From: Membranipora membranacea
Lineage: Eukaryota; Bryozoa; Gymnolaemata; Cheilostomatida; Membraniporidae
Direction of reading: 5' to 3'
NCBI GenBank assembly: GCA_914767715.1
Contig: OU612066.1
Coordinates: 8,191,001 to 8,255,000, forward strand
Length of the DNA stretch: 64,000 bases
Positions 49,601 through 61,887 of this stretch are shown here, one piece after another (positions within the stretch are counted from its first letter, which is position 1; the number at the start of each line of letters is the position of its first letter). Both the position numbers and the translations under genes were made by a program. A model generated the notes under the pieces. That model was not told where the DNA came from. It did no database searches and saw nothing but the letters and a program-made list of their open reading frames with translations.

Positions 49601-52600
49601 GAACATGCAGTGCTCTGACATGCACCCTGATCAAGAATATACACCATTAATAGGGACAGAGGACTTGTAAAACCATAAATAAATATTTACTTTTTGGAGA
49701 GTCAGCATACAGATTCATGAATTGGTTTGTTTGTATGATAGCTTGGAGTACACATGGCACCATCAGGAATCGCAGCACTTCTCTCTTTGTTTGTGACATC
49801 CAAACCACCCACACCTCCATCTGCCAGCGCAGAAGAAGAATCTATGCCATTCGTCGCTGGAATGAAAAATGTAAGTGAAAGTTTTTGGTCCTGAACATCA
49901 ACTGAATATTTCTGCGTTTGAGTGGAAAAATATTGAGCATGTTCTCTTTTTGGTTTGCATAGTGTAGGCACATATTAGCAACCTTAAAGCTCAGTTTCTA
50001 CTGTCAGTGCATGAGCATAGGTACTATATATACGTCACAGAAACGAAAAAAGGATTTGTGCACATGTGCGGTAATCATCATAAAAGACTGCCTGACTATA
50101 TAACATAAGTTGGTCTTTGGAGATTCTTTAATATATATATATATAGGTTTTGTTGCTCCTTATCAATAGTTTTTACTCACTTTTAGTAACTTGTTAAATG
50201 AATCTGTTTTGGATGTTGCAGATGTTTAAGATAAAGGCATATTGGGTACTAATGATAAGCTGTGGAGCTGGTATCGCGTTGTTCACTTGTCTCACCACAG
50301 TGCTACAACAAGAAATGTGTCCTTTAGGCTACTCAGGTCGGTGTAAAACTGCATTTACTCTGCAGATTTCTCGCAAAGATTCTTCTGTCAGATTATTTGG
50401 TTTAATATGTTGGGCGCAAGCAAAAATCTGCAGAATATCAGATGCCCATGGTGATAGCTTTTCGTAAGGAAAAATCTGACGGGGAAAATTAGTCAGAAAA
50501 ATCTGCAATAAAAATGCTTAAGGTCTGTTCCTGTTTCTATGATCTCAGATGTTTAATATGTTGTGACATATCTGTGGTTACAGAAAGACATGAGTCCAAG
50601 CCCTTTGTTGAAAAATATTCTATACCCATGACATAATCATAACCTCGTTGTTGTTTGTGGGCTAATGTCAATATATAATATATATATACAAAGACTTAAA
50701 ATCTTTTTAACAAGTCTATGTATATATATAATATATATGTAATATATATTCAATATATATATAATATGTAGAATTTTTAAATCCTTTTATAAATAATAAA
50801 GCTTATGATATGTGTTGTTTTTAGTCAGCCATGTTTCTGCTAGAGAAGAATTTTCCAAAATTTCAGAAACAGGCCGATATGAGGGATGATGGGTAGTGTG
50901 TGCTAACTTATCCCCACAGTGTAACCAAAGCACCCCTCAAAGTTGACATAATATTACAACATTATCTATTTATAGATACATTCGCTGGTACTTGCAGCGC
51001 AATCATGATTGCAGCGGGAATTGTTGGAGCAGTAGTGACTGGGGTATTAGCAGACAAGACTAAAAAGTTTGAAGAAATTGCTAAAACATTTCTCGCGTTT
51101 GCTGTAGTGTCTTTTGCAGGGTTCATGGTTGTAAGTTTACTTTTATTTCTTTTGTCTTCAAGCAAATGATTTATCATCATGTCCACTCTCATCTTGTGCA
51201 CTAGATTGTGATTTATCCTGTTCATTGTCTTGTATGGAGCGCCTTCAAATCGACCTGCAGCTTAAGTCTCAATAATCCACCAGGATTGTATATCTCACCC
51301 TCTTGAATCAACCTACATTCGCTAAAGTTTAAATCCACCTCCGTTTGTTTTATTACAGGCTGTACGATACCCTAACGTAGAAGGTCTCATAGCCTTCACT
51401 GTAGGAGCTTTTGGCTTCTTTGGTTTTGGTTTATATCCCATATGTCTGGAGATGGGGGTGGAGATCACTTATCCTGTAGCTGAAGCCACTAGCACTGCAT
51501 TCATCATTATATCAGGGTAATGAACATTCTTAGTAATACTGATGATGTAAATAGAAGTAGTGAATAGCGGGCTATCTAAATAGCGCCATCGACCCATTCT
51601 TTTTTGGGGATGGTGAGATGGCGCAATCGGTTAGCGCGCTTGCTATTCACTGCCAGGCGATTAGTGCCGCAGGAGTTGTGGGTTCGAGCCCCACTTGGGG
51701 AGCTTTCATTGTTGATTGTTCCAGCCCCCAGCACCCTCGGGTGTATACCTCTCCTGTGTACTTGTCTACTGACTGACTCATGGAAAGACATGCTGACAAG
51801 CTGGAAAGACAGCTAAACCTACTACAAGGGGTCCCAGCAATGGGCCATGTAAGGCCAATAACCCTAACACGTACGCTGTGTTTCATAGGGTGGCAATGGT
51901 GGATTGGAATGTGCTGTGGGGTGAGAGAACACAACTCCGAGTAGTGAATAGCGGGCTATCTAATTAGCGCCATCGACCCATTCTTTTTTGGGGATGGTGA
52001 GATGGCGCAATCGGTTAGCGCGCTTGCTATTCACTGCCAGGCGATTAGTGCCGCAGGAGTTGTGGGTTCGAGCCCCACTGGGGGAGCTTTCATTGTTGAT
52101 TGTTCTCCTGTGCCCTCATTGTAGAAATAGGTCAAGGAGAGAATAACTCTACATTATTATATACTATTATTCCATATTGGGGAGTCAGGACACTGCTGAA
52201 AAGATGCTCCCTAAAATTTTAATCAGCTCACCTACTCTGAATTCGGATAGGTAGACTTTTTTATAAAATAGAATAGTCAGTGTGTTTCCTGGTTCCTGAT
52301 TATGTGATTCACTGAACTTTCCTGCATTTTTTGGTTCTTTTGTAGACAAATACAGGGTATAGTGTATCTGATCGCGATGCAAGCACTCGCTATCGACTTC
52401 ACTTCACCATACAGCGTGTGTTTAAATTCTGTCGCTACTCAAGACTTTAAATGTAAGTACAACGTATACAAGTTGGTCAAGATCGAATTCACCAGCATAT
52501 GGATTCACTCCTTAATGACAAGCTGGAGGTCTAAGGAGAGAAAATAAATAAAAAAGCTTAGCAAATCTTAGGTCAATTTGTTTGTTTTGATGTTACATTG

Positions 52601-53362
52601 CAAGTTCTATCAGGTTTAGTGATGATTGTAATATGAAAGGCCATCAAAAAAACATTTAGCAGATGCAATAAAGCTATTGGTGTAAAGTTGCTGAGCTAAC
52701 TTGATCATATAGCATTTCTGAAAAAGAAAAAATATAAAATAGTGCGTATGTTGTGCTAAAAATGTGTCCGGTAACTGGCCATCCGCTACACTTCTCTGTA
52801 AAAGGGCCAACCACTTGTGCTAATTACCCATCCGGCAGTGCTCACTGGCCATCCATTTCACCTCCCATCAATCTCAAAGTGTGACAGTCATGAACCCAAC
52901 CGGATGCTTGTTTTGCATCCACGGGACATCCGGCGGTTGCCAAATAGGCATCCGGTTGTCCGAGTGCCAACCGGATGCCTGACTGGCAACCACCGGATGC
53001 CACGCGGATATACAGCGGTTGCCAAATAGGCGTCCGGATGGGTCCTTAGCGCAGCAGCGTTTCTTGGGATCAATGATTAGTTCTTTTTGTTCTTGTACTT
53101 GTTTAGATATCATTTAACTTGGGAAATTGATTTATTAGTTCCAAATCCAATCAACAGTTTCGGCTAATTTACAGTAAAGATATGTTTCTTTTCTTTTTTA
53201 GATTCAAACATATTTTTTGTTGCCGGAGCGTTTGTCATAGCATGCTTTTTAATCATATGTTTCAAAGCCAATTATAAAAGAATGCGTGCTGAGCAGGAAG
53301 CTGCTGCTCAAAGGATTCTGGGATTTACATCATCTGACCCTCCGTCACCTTCAAACTCCTAG
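46675..53362 (+). CDS. SLC49A3: SLC49A3 (MFSD7)-like transporter, copy B
   Basis: This is a tandem paralogue of the gene at 32547-42344, with the same 11 coding exons and phases: 46675-46794, 47438-47596, 48290-48395, 48985-49098, 49350-49456, 49742-49870, 50222-50336, 50976-51130, 51359-51516, 52346-52452 and 53202-53362. It also encodes 476 residues. I count about ten replacements relative to copy A, including G to D and H to Y in exon 2, V to M in exon 4, G to A at the exon 4/5 junction, VSAS to FLAF in exon 8, V to A and T to K in exon 10, and P to Q in the tail. No stop or frameshift is present. The exon 7 donor reads GTCGGT rather than GTGGGT. The open frame implies selection or a recent origin. 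Confidence 0.94.
48880..48897. mobile_element. 18-bp P-type micro-element (copy B)
   Basis: CATAAAAATAAATTTATG is flanked by ATCCCGAC and ATCCTGAC (7 of 8). It sits at the same position as the 31-bp element in copy A. It is little more than two terminal repeats. Confidence 0.5.
51558..52108 (+). mobile_element. tRNA-headed repeat dimer (SINE-like), copy B intron 9 only
   Basis: Two near-identical 164-bp units (51558-51721 and 51942-52105) flank a 220-bp middle. Each contains GATGGCGCAATCGGTTAGCG (A box) and GTGGGTTCGAGCCCCAC, a perfect T-arm stem with the B box. The putative acceptor stem does not pair, so it is tRNA-derived rather than a tRNA gene. SLC49A3 copy A lacks it (empty site near 40885). 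The structure is head-body-head, and the second body is truncated. Confidence 0.8.
52757..53060. repeat. GC-rich CCGGATGC / GCATCCGG repeat block, copy B intron 10
   Basis: GCATCCGG and CCGGATGC occur many times in both orientations, with GGTTGCCAAATAGGC repeated exactly at two sites. The block is absent from copy A. The alternating orientations allow extensive folding. No family recognised. Confidence 0.7.
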
Positions 53363-53923
53363 TCAAAGGAAACCTCATTTTGATATTAAATTTTGGTATT
53401 TTTTGGTATATTTTTTATGGGCTCAAATCACAACGATTCAAATGTATCATTGACATATTACATAGAATAGGATACTTAAAAGTCTCTTTTTCTGGCTCTG
53501 TGACCAAAATATTGTGAAGCTGAATTTGATTGAATACGAATGATGCCTTATACTCTGCTAGCCTGTCTTGACAAACAGTCTACAATTGGTCCGTTTAGCA
53601 GATTTTTTGTACAAATGCTTTGGTGAGATGATGATTATCTTTTGGCAGAATATTGCTCTCATTTGCTCAGTTAATGCGTCTCAATGATCAAACTCAATTT
53701 TGGCCTCATTATTCGCTTTTCTAATTTTTTGTTACCATTTTTTGCTATTACTGTCAATAACAAATGATTCATATAAAATTGGTATCAATGATGTTGTTAT
53801 TCATTGAATTGATACACATTACCTTTTGCATCCCTTACTAGTGACAACAAACCTTTTTTCTCTATCTAATTCCCAGACGGATAATGTTCCAATTATAGGT
53901 GATGTTTTATTCATGATCCTTCA

Positions 53924-53956
53924 GACCAAGGAGTAAAAGACTTTTACTCCTTGGTC
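53924..53956. repeat. Perfect CCAAGGAGTAAAAG palindrome
   Basis: GACCAAGGAGTAAAAG and CTTTTACTCCTTGGTC (16 bp each) flank a single A. It lies outside the duplication, between SLC49A3 copy B and EIF3I, and belongs to the CAAGGAGT set. Confidence 0.85.
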
Positions 53957-54013
53957 CTTTTTGATCTGATGAATTGCCATAGCTGCAATTCAAATATTGC
54001 CTGAATTCACCGT

Positions 54014-54450
54014 TTAACTTTTTGGCCCACTTCGTCGCGAACAGATCATGCAAGACACGGACAAATCCCTTGCCATTTTTCGTCTTTGAATGAGGTCAGT
54101 AGGTTTGAAAATATTTTGCTGTAAACCAGTACACCCACTGTAACGAGCGATATCAGAGTCCCTCACATCATTGATTGGTGTCCTGTATGTGCTGAGAAAA
54201 ACCCTGACCCTGACCGCATGATTGGCCATCACTTGTCCCAATTCTACACTATGAATAAAGAACTGCAGCTGTATAAAACAGTCTGCTTGGTAATCTTGTT
54301 CCTTGTTTAGATGCATAGAAAAGGCAAATAATAGATCAATGAACTTAACCAGTTGATTGAATAGATGACCAGTCCAAGGAGTTGCCCTCTCAAATAAACA
54401 AGCATCTTCCAACGCCTCAAACAAATCTCTTTTTGCTTCCTATGCAGTAA
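54014..54450 (-). CDS. Unidentified open frame, possible exon or gene relic
   Basis: A minus-strand frame of about 140 codons reads EAKRDLFEALEDACLFERAT and later SVELGQVMANHAVRVRVFL, ending SRRSGPKS and stop. It has no ATG near its start, but a TAG that could be a splice acceptor precedes it. A second frame upstream (54573-54307) overlaps it, so a frameshifted relic is also possible. It is divergent from EIF3I and starts only ~200 bp from its ATG. No family recognised. Confidence 0.25.
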
Positions 54451-54645
54451 TACGCATGCGCATTTTACACATGTCAAAGGAAGAATTGAGTCTGGAGGAA
54501 AATTGATGTAATTACATTTTAGACCTTCTGCAACCCTGAATTCCTTATAATCCAGATCAATCAGAAGCCCCAAATCCTTTTTAAGCTAACACATCATTGA
54601 CTGGGTCATAATTTCATACCAAACAGTCATCACTTCAGCATCGAA

Positions 54646-57600
54646 ATGGTAAGAAAACTTTCATGTTTTAATAATTAATTTACTTTGTTTATTTATGAGT
54701 TACAAAACAGCACAGCAAATTTGTCTGGAGTCATAGAATAAGTCCTTACTTACTCACTGTTTTCACTATCACACAAATCAAATTACCTATCAATATATAC
54801 ATTATATTCAAGGGACTCATCTCATTATTACATACCTATCTTAGGCCTAGGGTTTGGTTGCTGCATTCTCCCTGGTTGCTGCATTCTCCCTGGTTGCTGT
54901 TAGTCAGTGTTATGCTAAGGGTTGAGATAGTAGATGGTCTGGCTCTGGGCAGGCTGTCTCAATGTCTGGGCTGTCCCACCTCAGACACTGAGAGCCTGCC
55001 CATGCTAAGGTTGAGAGCTAAAAATATGCCTTGACAAGTGTTGTCACCATCATCAAGATCGGCCAGCTGACTCTATCTGATGCCAGTGAATCATCACACA
55101 TATCACACTCACTGATTGACCATCACTAGCTTTAGGATATACATATGATGATGGATAGGCTTATGGTGCGCCCTATCTATGTATCAATTTATCAACATCA
55201 TAATAGCATTGCTGCTATTTATTGATGGTTGGTTCGCCTGAGGTTTGCTAACATTGATGAGTTGAGGCTGAGCTGATTTCTGCTCTTGGGCCATGAACTG
55301 CTGGTAGATACTGAACCCTTTTGGGAGGTTAGACCAAGGTGTTATGTTTGTAAGACCAAGGAACCCATGCCTGATATGATATATATATAGCTCTGATCCC
55401 ATCCCATGTATTATTTAGCTAGTAGTGCGGATATGAGTTATTGATGATTGTAGTCAAAGCATTCATCTGATTTTAGAAACCTATTATGTTACATGGTCAC
55501 GAGCGTGCCATCACACAGATAAAATACAATCGCGAAGGAGATCTACTATTCACCTCTGCAAAAGATCACATCCCTAATGTATGGTTCTCAATCAACGGTG
55601 AAAGACTAGGTACATTCAAAGGACACAATGGTGCTGTCTGGAGTATAGACGTCAGCTGTATCCTTAACAAACCCCAAACTCAAGATGTTGTAATCGTTTA
55701 CTAAATATTGTTCAACCATTTTGCAAATGTTTTTGTTATCACCTATTGCTAGGTGAATTAAGATCGGAAAAGTTTTTATACAGTTTCGCAAATTGAATAT
55801 GAATTGCTTGTGTATATTCCTGTAAGAAGTCAAGGTTGGTTTCGTTATAAATTCTGTGACTTAGGTAACCATTGCTACTTCATAATCCAAGCATAAAATA
55901 CAACCACATCGAGTTTGTTTCCTTAGCTAATTCTGACAGGGGATTCCGCTAAGTTCATGTCCGGGGCAGCTGACAACACATGTAAAATCTGGGACTGTTC
56001 AACAGGTGAGTCTTTACTTATTGTGCCATTGACACAATGGAATGCATTATAGTAGACTTGTATCAAATGGATAACTTTCTTTGCGCTACCATTTATATGA
56101 CATAGCACCATCATACAATTCACATATGCTGGTAGGCATCCTTACATTAGGGTCCTGTAACTAATAGTGGAATATCAGTAGACCTGTTCATACCCTTCTC
56201 AATCCTATTATTTAAAGGTAAATGTTTGGACACCTTCAAGACAGAGACAGCAGTAAGGAGTACAGGGTTCTCTTACAGTGGTAACATGGTCATGTTCACG
56301 ACTGATCAGGCTATGGGTCGACCCTGTGAATGCTTTATCTATGATCAGAGAGACGGCGCTCAAATGAGTGAGTGCACCCATACAGTATATAACCTTGTAA
56401 ATGACATATACGAGTTTAAACACTTTTAGGACAAATATAATTGTCAAAATTGCTTGAGCTGGCATGGCTGGATGAGGATTTAGAAATGAATATGTCATAG
56501 CTTCTGGTTTTTGGGATTGACACCCAACATAGTACTAGTTGTGATTATATTATTATTATTCAGAGTAAAAACATCTTTGGAATATCTTTATTCATTTTAA
56601 AGGTTCACAAAAACCCTTCCAGAGAATCACCATACCAAAGTCTAGAAGTAAGATCACTGCTGGTGTCTGGGGAGCTCTGGATGAGTATCTTATCTTTGGA
56701 CACGATGGCGGAGAACTGACTCAATGGGATGTAACTGATGGAGAAGAAATAGTTACCAAATATGAAGACCACAAAAGCAAAATCAACGACCTTCAGATGT
56801 CTGCTGATAAAACAATGTTGATAACCTCATCTAAAGACACTTATTCTAAGGTTTGATTGTTATCCCTCTTGTGTCACAGTTTCGATTGAACAGGTCAACA
56901 ACACATTATCAATCTTCTCCACTTTTTATCTGTTATTTTATTCAGATGCGTAAAGCAGACACCGCATCCTTGAAATCATACCAGAGACTATGGATGGTAT
57001 TATCTATAGTCTCTGATCATACCACATTTTGAAGTCAAATATTGCTTCTTTTCTACTTCAGGATGTGCCTTGTCACACTAATGTGTGTAAAACCATTGGT
57101 TGAACTGCATGATGTCACAGAATTTTGATAGTGTCGAATGAAAACTAGTTTTAATTGCCTGTCATTATGCTATAAATACAACTGCTGGTTGTCCTGAGAG
57201 TAAGATTTGAGTGATTTATCCAAGGCAGGGCAACTCCAAAATTCAATGGAGACAAAAACCTCTATTCTCAAACCAGTGTATTTTAATTCTTTGGTAATGT
57301 TGTATTTTAGTTATTTGATGCTGCTACCCTAAATCATATGAAGACATATAAGACATCTAGACCTGTTAACTCAGCTGCTATTTCCCCCAGTGGTGATCAT
57401 GTAAGTACATTAAAATCATATAGACCGGCAAATGGTAAAAAACAGATCAGGGTTTTGTCTGCCTTATAATACAATCAAGACTGAAGCGATGTTTACTTCA
57501 AAGACTGTTTGCAGATAACTCCCAGGCATGAAGATCCTTCTTTCAGGCAAAATCACAGAATAGTAATTGTGTATTGTCTCGATAAGCACTTACATATCCC

Positions 57601-58354
57601 TGAAGATCTCGCATTGCTCATTCGATGTTATAACAACTCTGCGGATATTACAGGTGGTGTTGGGTGGAGGTCAGGAAGCTATGGAGGTCACACAGACCGA
57701 TAAAAGAAGTGGTAAATTTGAGGCTCGATTCTATCATCTGGTCTTTGAGGAAGAGTTTGGTAGAGTGAAGGGCCACTTCGGTCCAATCAACAGTCTGGCA
57801 TTCAACCCCAATGGAGAAGAGTGAGTTTCTGGGTGTTATAGCATACTTCTTTATGTCAAAGCAATCTTTCAATGTATTACCATCACTATCAGTAATTCAG
57901 GGTTGTTTGGCTTGTAAATTTACAAATGAGGAAGTGGATAATAGCAGGAAAGGACGACTCTTAAATATCAATTATGGTTGTCAAATAAACGAGGATGTCC
58001 TGTTTTCTTACAACCACAAACAGTGATGCTGAAGCAACTTGAAAACAACTTGAAGCACTGGCTTGTTATTAATGCAAGGCAACCAACTACAGTGTTACCT
58101 CTAAATTATTTGCTAGATTATGTTTGATGCCGTTAGAAAGGTTGAAAAGAAAAAGAAAATATCCATGATATACCCTTGGAAATCAAATAATGTGACGTAA
58201 ATAGTTTTAGTGATGTCTGTGGTTCTTTGTTATTATGGTAAAAGTATCAAGTTCATTCTTTTATGATTTAAGGTATAGCAGCGGTGCTGAGGATGGTTAC
58301 ATTAGAGTTCACAGATTCGATCAGTCATACTTTGACTTCGACTTTGATTACTAA
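54646..58354 (+). CDS. EIF3I: Eukaryotic translation initiation factor 3 subunit I
   Basis: This is a WD40 beta-propeller subunit of eIF3 (TRIP-1/p36) that joins eIF3b and eIF3g in the cytoplasmic preinitiation complex. Exons are 54646-54648 (only the ATG), 55477-55657, 55940-56005, 56218-56367, 56603-56850, 57311-57400, 57654-57820 and 58273-58354, all in phase, giving 328 residues (vertebrates 325). Conserved stretches are [84 protein letters not shown] and the tail [18 protein letters not shown]. The exon 5 donor is an unusual GTTTGA. Less conserved positions in the middle repeats are normal for the family. Confidence 0.96.
54858..54900. repeat. Short tandem repeat of GGTTGCTGCATTCTCCCT
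   Basis: The 18-base unit GGTTGCTGCATTCTCCCT occurs about 2.4 times in EIF3I intron 1. Confidence 0.8.
54947..55001 (+). other. Stable intronic hairpin in EIF3I intron 1
   Basis: The arms GGGCAGGCTGTCTCAATGTC (54947 on) and CAGACACTGAGAGCCTGCCC (54982-55001) pair over 19 bp, with a 2-base bulge and one mismatch around a 13-base loop. GCTAAGG(G)TTGAGA repeats flank it. It is pre-miRNA-sized at the short end but could equally be another foldback repeat. Confidence 0.4.
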
Positions 58355-58588
58355 TTGCGACACTGAAATACCGCTTCTACCAAAGACAAGGGCAGGTAAC
58401 TACCACACCTCGCTGTCTCTGGTCATCTCTGTCTCTATAAGAACCTCGACTTCCTCCTGATATCACAAGAACTGTTATTTGTAAAGATTCACACCTTGAC
58501 ATCCTTACCAGTGAATTTATTACGGAATATTAAACAAAATACTGAATATAAAAGAATTGCAATAATAATGTATTTTTACCCATGCGAT

Positions 58589-58594
58589 AATAAA
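58589..58594 (+). terminator. Candidate AATAAA signal for EIF3I
   Basis: AATAAA occurs about 235 bases after the EIF3I stop codon, a plausible 3' end for the transcript. Confidence 0.45.
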
Positions 58595-59107
58595 ATATTT
58601 ATTATTCTTATGGTATAAACCGGCCTTGTCAAAGTTCACCTCAGCTTGCCAACAAAATTGTGTAGAAAGCTGGAAGAAAGTCAGGATCTGACCCAAACTG
58701 TGGCTTTGAAAAAGTGTGGCAATGTCTGACCAAAAAACATGGGAAGGGAAGTATGTAATATTTATATAATAATGATGACTATAAAAAGTTGTATGGTTAC
58801 ATACCAATATCCAAGAAATTATTGAATGTGGTAGACCAACGTCCTGTGTTTTTACATTGAGGATAATATAGTTATAGAATTTAATCATGAGACTGGCAAC
58901 AATATGAGCTCAGATAGGTAAAAGAGTAGTTTCAGGCCGAGTAAAAATCACAAGATCTTAGGGAAAGGAAGAGGATAACAATATTATTACACTGTAATAC
59001 ATTTGCACAAAAGAAACACCCCCTTGAATGTTTAGACAATGGGAATTGTCTATTGCACATCCTTCCTTCTGAACTGTTTTCCACAGCATTCTCCGAGTTA
59101 TATCATA

Positions 59108-61887
59108 TTATCCACTGAATGTTCCTCCAGCACTCTTATTGAGGTACCAGCATACCCTATAAATAACAGTTAATACATCATTATGCAGCCAACCTCTAAA
59201 CTTGCAAGATTGATTAAAAGCTTGCCATTGCCACCGATACAATATACTGATACAGCTGAACATAAACACAGAGTGATATAAACAAAGTGGTGACACTGGT
59301 ATTTGAAGTCCTTGTACTGTAAAGTTGTTTACTGGTTGTTTTGTTGAGAGGCATGGTGAATTTATGTAGTCAAAGGTGAAACCCACTTTCAATCCAAGCG
59401 ATGTGAATGTAGGACAATTTGTTCCCTCTGCGGTATCGCACAAGTCGGGTATAAAGGCTTGGTACCCATCTTTTGCAATATCCCTCCGCCAACACAGTGG
59501 GAACAAACTTATTCTAGTGTGATGGACCTAATAGAAGACATCACCTACTCTACTTGATAGGTATACTTACAGCGAGGCTCCGACTACAAAACTGGCGGCG
59601 TGGGTAATCATCAGAGTGGGAAGGTTTTCGGAGCTTAGCCAGCTCTCTTTCATCACTCGTGTGTTACGTACACTCAATGGGTGTCGCTTAATCGGCCTCT
59701 CTAACTTCATACCATAATCACTAAAACGTCACAATCAATTTGTTCTTTGTTAAACAAAGAATGCTCTCAGACGATGGTGAAAGCAACAGCAGTAAATATT
59801 AAACTCAATTACCCTGCTGTTTCAATGAAGCGCTAAATTTGACATTGGCAGGCTTCCAAAGATAATGATCTAATAATGCTCAGTTTCCACTTCCAGTTGC
59901 CAACTTGGAATCACGCCTACTGTTATTATTAAACACAGTATTGTTAGAAACTGTATCAATTATATCACAAAAATACCAAGCAGTGCTTTGGCCCATAAAC
60001 ACGTGGTTATAAAAAAGGCATGAATTGAGTGCTTAATCAATGATTTGGGTCATGTATGCTGTTAGAAAATCAAAGTACTTTGAAGATCTCTGGCAGGATG
60101 AACTTGGCGTATGCCTCAACCAGTTTACTAGACATGCCATCAGTTGAAAAGGTCAACAACATAACAACCCAGTAATATGTCTTGTTTAGCGTTGTTATTG
60201 GCTTGTCAAAATAGTAGACAAGACGAGCATGCTAGGCAACAAGAAAACTGCTTTTTGTCATGTAGCGTGAAAATTCACAAGAGGAATGTCTGCGATATTT
60301 AGCGGAAATAAGCAAGCACACTCGGTAGTGTTATGGTGAAAATTCATATATTCAGTGACCTTGGGAGTTGGCGACACAAGACAATGTGGGTAGTATCATA
60401 ATATGGTGTGGTGATACCATAATATGTATTTCTATTGTGCTATCCATCATTCCTATTCCAAGTTCTGATAGTGACACCATCTGTGATGGAGACTGTGACT
60501 GATATTTAATAGCTTAGGTCAGTAATTATTCACCCAATATTAATTATTCTGTCATCAAGCAGTTGGAGGCTGAACGTATGAAGGACATCCAACTCCTAGG
60601 TGTCAGTGTCTGTCATGGTGTCATCCCTGTCTATGACACCGAGGACCAAATTTGACCGTTGTTAGACCGCCCCTTACATGGGCTTAAGGTGACATTATGC
60701 CTACCTTGGAGGGATAATCTCAGGACGACTAGACCAGTCTTTGATGAACTCCTGTAGCTGCTCATGTGGAATCTCGATGGGTGATCTCCTCAGCTCTTCT
60801 GATGGTGTGCTGCTGGCAGCACTAAGTGGAGGACTGTGAAGGGCTTTTGCGCTGATAAAAAACAAAGAATGTTTGACGGATATTATACCAAAGCAGTTAC
60901 TCCTTGATTATACCAACTGGCCACTTATTTTTGGCTCTCACAATGAATCTCACGACAGTCAAATTCTTCTCATGGCTTACTTGACGTTGAAGTTGGTGTA
61001 AATCTTGTTCCAAAAGTATGTTGAATTTTGGCGATGAATATATTATTGCATTACATAATGCAGGTAATACATGGTGAAGAATGCCTGACAGAATGAAACC
61101 GCGTTTGATCAGTCTAGTGAGTTAATTTTTAATATCCCCAGGGGTTTTAGAGTACTGTTATATCATATGTACAGTCACAGCTGTCTATTGATGTTTTCAT
61201 GACATCACAAAGCTCATTACAATGATGTGGCATATTTTAGTTTTAGCGAAAGTATACCTGTTATGTCCAGAAGAATTTCTGGATGTCATGCCCGACTCTT
61301 TCTGTGCCTCCACTAGAAGCTTTTCATAGCTGGGTGTAGACAGACCAGATCCTTTATTAGCCATTCCACTCAGATTCAGCTCCACCCATGACTCTAATAA
61401 AACATATGACAAATTAGAACGATCGCACCTGAAACAAGAGCTGCTAGCTTTGAAACAGGAACAACAAGTCTCTTTGTTGTCAGTTCTCGCTGAACTTAAA
61501 ACCTGGTAATACTAAATCTGCTCCGTAAGCTGCCTCACTAAATTATTACCTCCTAGCATTTGTCTCATCAACAATGGAGACAGTACACGAGTGACAGGTC
61601 AGGTGTGGGCGTCTTACTGTTGCAACCGCTTTGCTGATGGGTTTGTGATAATCATATGCTGATATGTAACTCATCCAATCTCCAGACTTTATATGTGACA
61701 TACTGTCATTGAGCAATCAATTACTTAAGTGCCAAGTAGAGTTCAAATGTAAATGTAGGGCAGGGTGATACTAGTACACTTTGCTGGAGTTGGTCTACAC
61801 TGAGTTGTGAAGTAAATTCTATTTATAAGCCTTACCATTGAGTCCTGATGAGCTTTGGCTTGATTCACACATCTTGTCACTGTTCAT
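59108..61887 (-). CDS. BNIP3: BNIP3/NIX-family mitophagy receptor
   Basis: This is a tail-anchored outer-mitochondrial-membrane protein that recruits LC3/GABARAP to drive mitophagy and influences cell death. Minus-strand exons are 61887-61836, 61393-61258, 60851-60705, 59720-59571 and 59156-59108, in phase, 177 residues. Visible features are the LIR motif WVEL (residues 20-23) in ESWVELNLSG, YEKLLVEAQKESGMTSRNSS, the conserved DWSSRPE (101-107), PLSVRNTRVMK (126-136), and a C-terminal membrane segment (about 146-167) with TH-x2-S-x3-G. That segment corresponds to the SH-x2-A-x3-G dimerisation motif of human BNIP3. The short C-terminal tail ends GGTFSG. Weak phosphosite or BH3 features are not resolved. 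Confidence 0.93.

Larger units (their letters stand above)
42804..53645. repeat. Tandem segmental duplication, unit B (~10.8 kb)
   Basis: This is a second copy of unit A. It is shorter because it lacks the region matching 23730-27386 (with GGT exons 1-2 and the palindrome), both LINEs, the 27890 TIR element and the P-type element. It has its own insertions: a 414-bp MITE (45429), an inverted duplication (46211-46330), a tRNA-headed repeat dimer (51558) and a CCGGATGC-rich block (52757). Confidence 0.92.

Noticed and set aside
51558-52108. Miniature LTR retrotransposon (TRIM)
   Set aside because: The direct repeats lack TG...CA ends and a visible primer-binding site, and each contains a pol III-type A and B box, which favours a SINE dimer.
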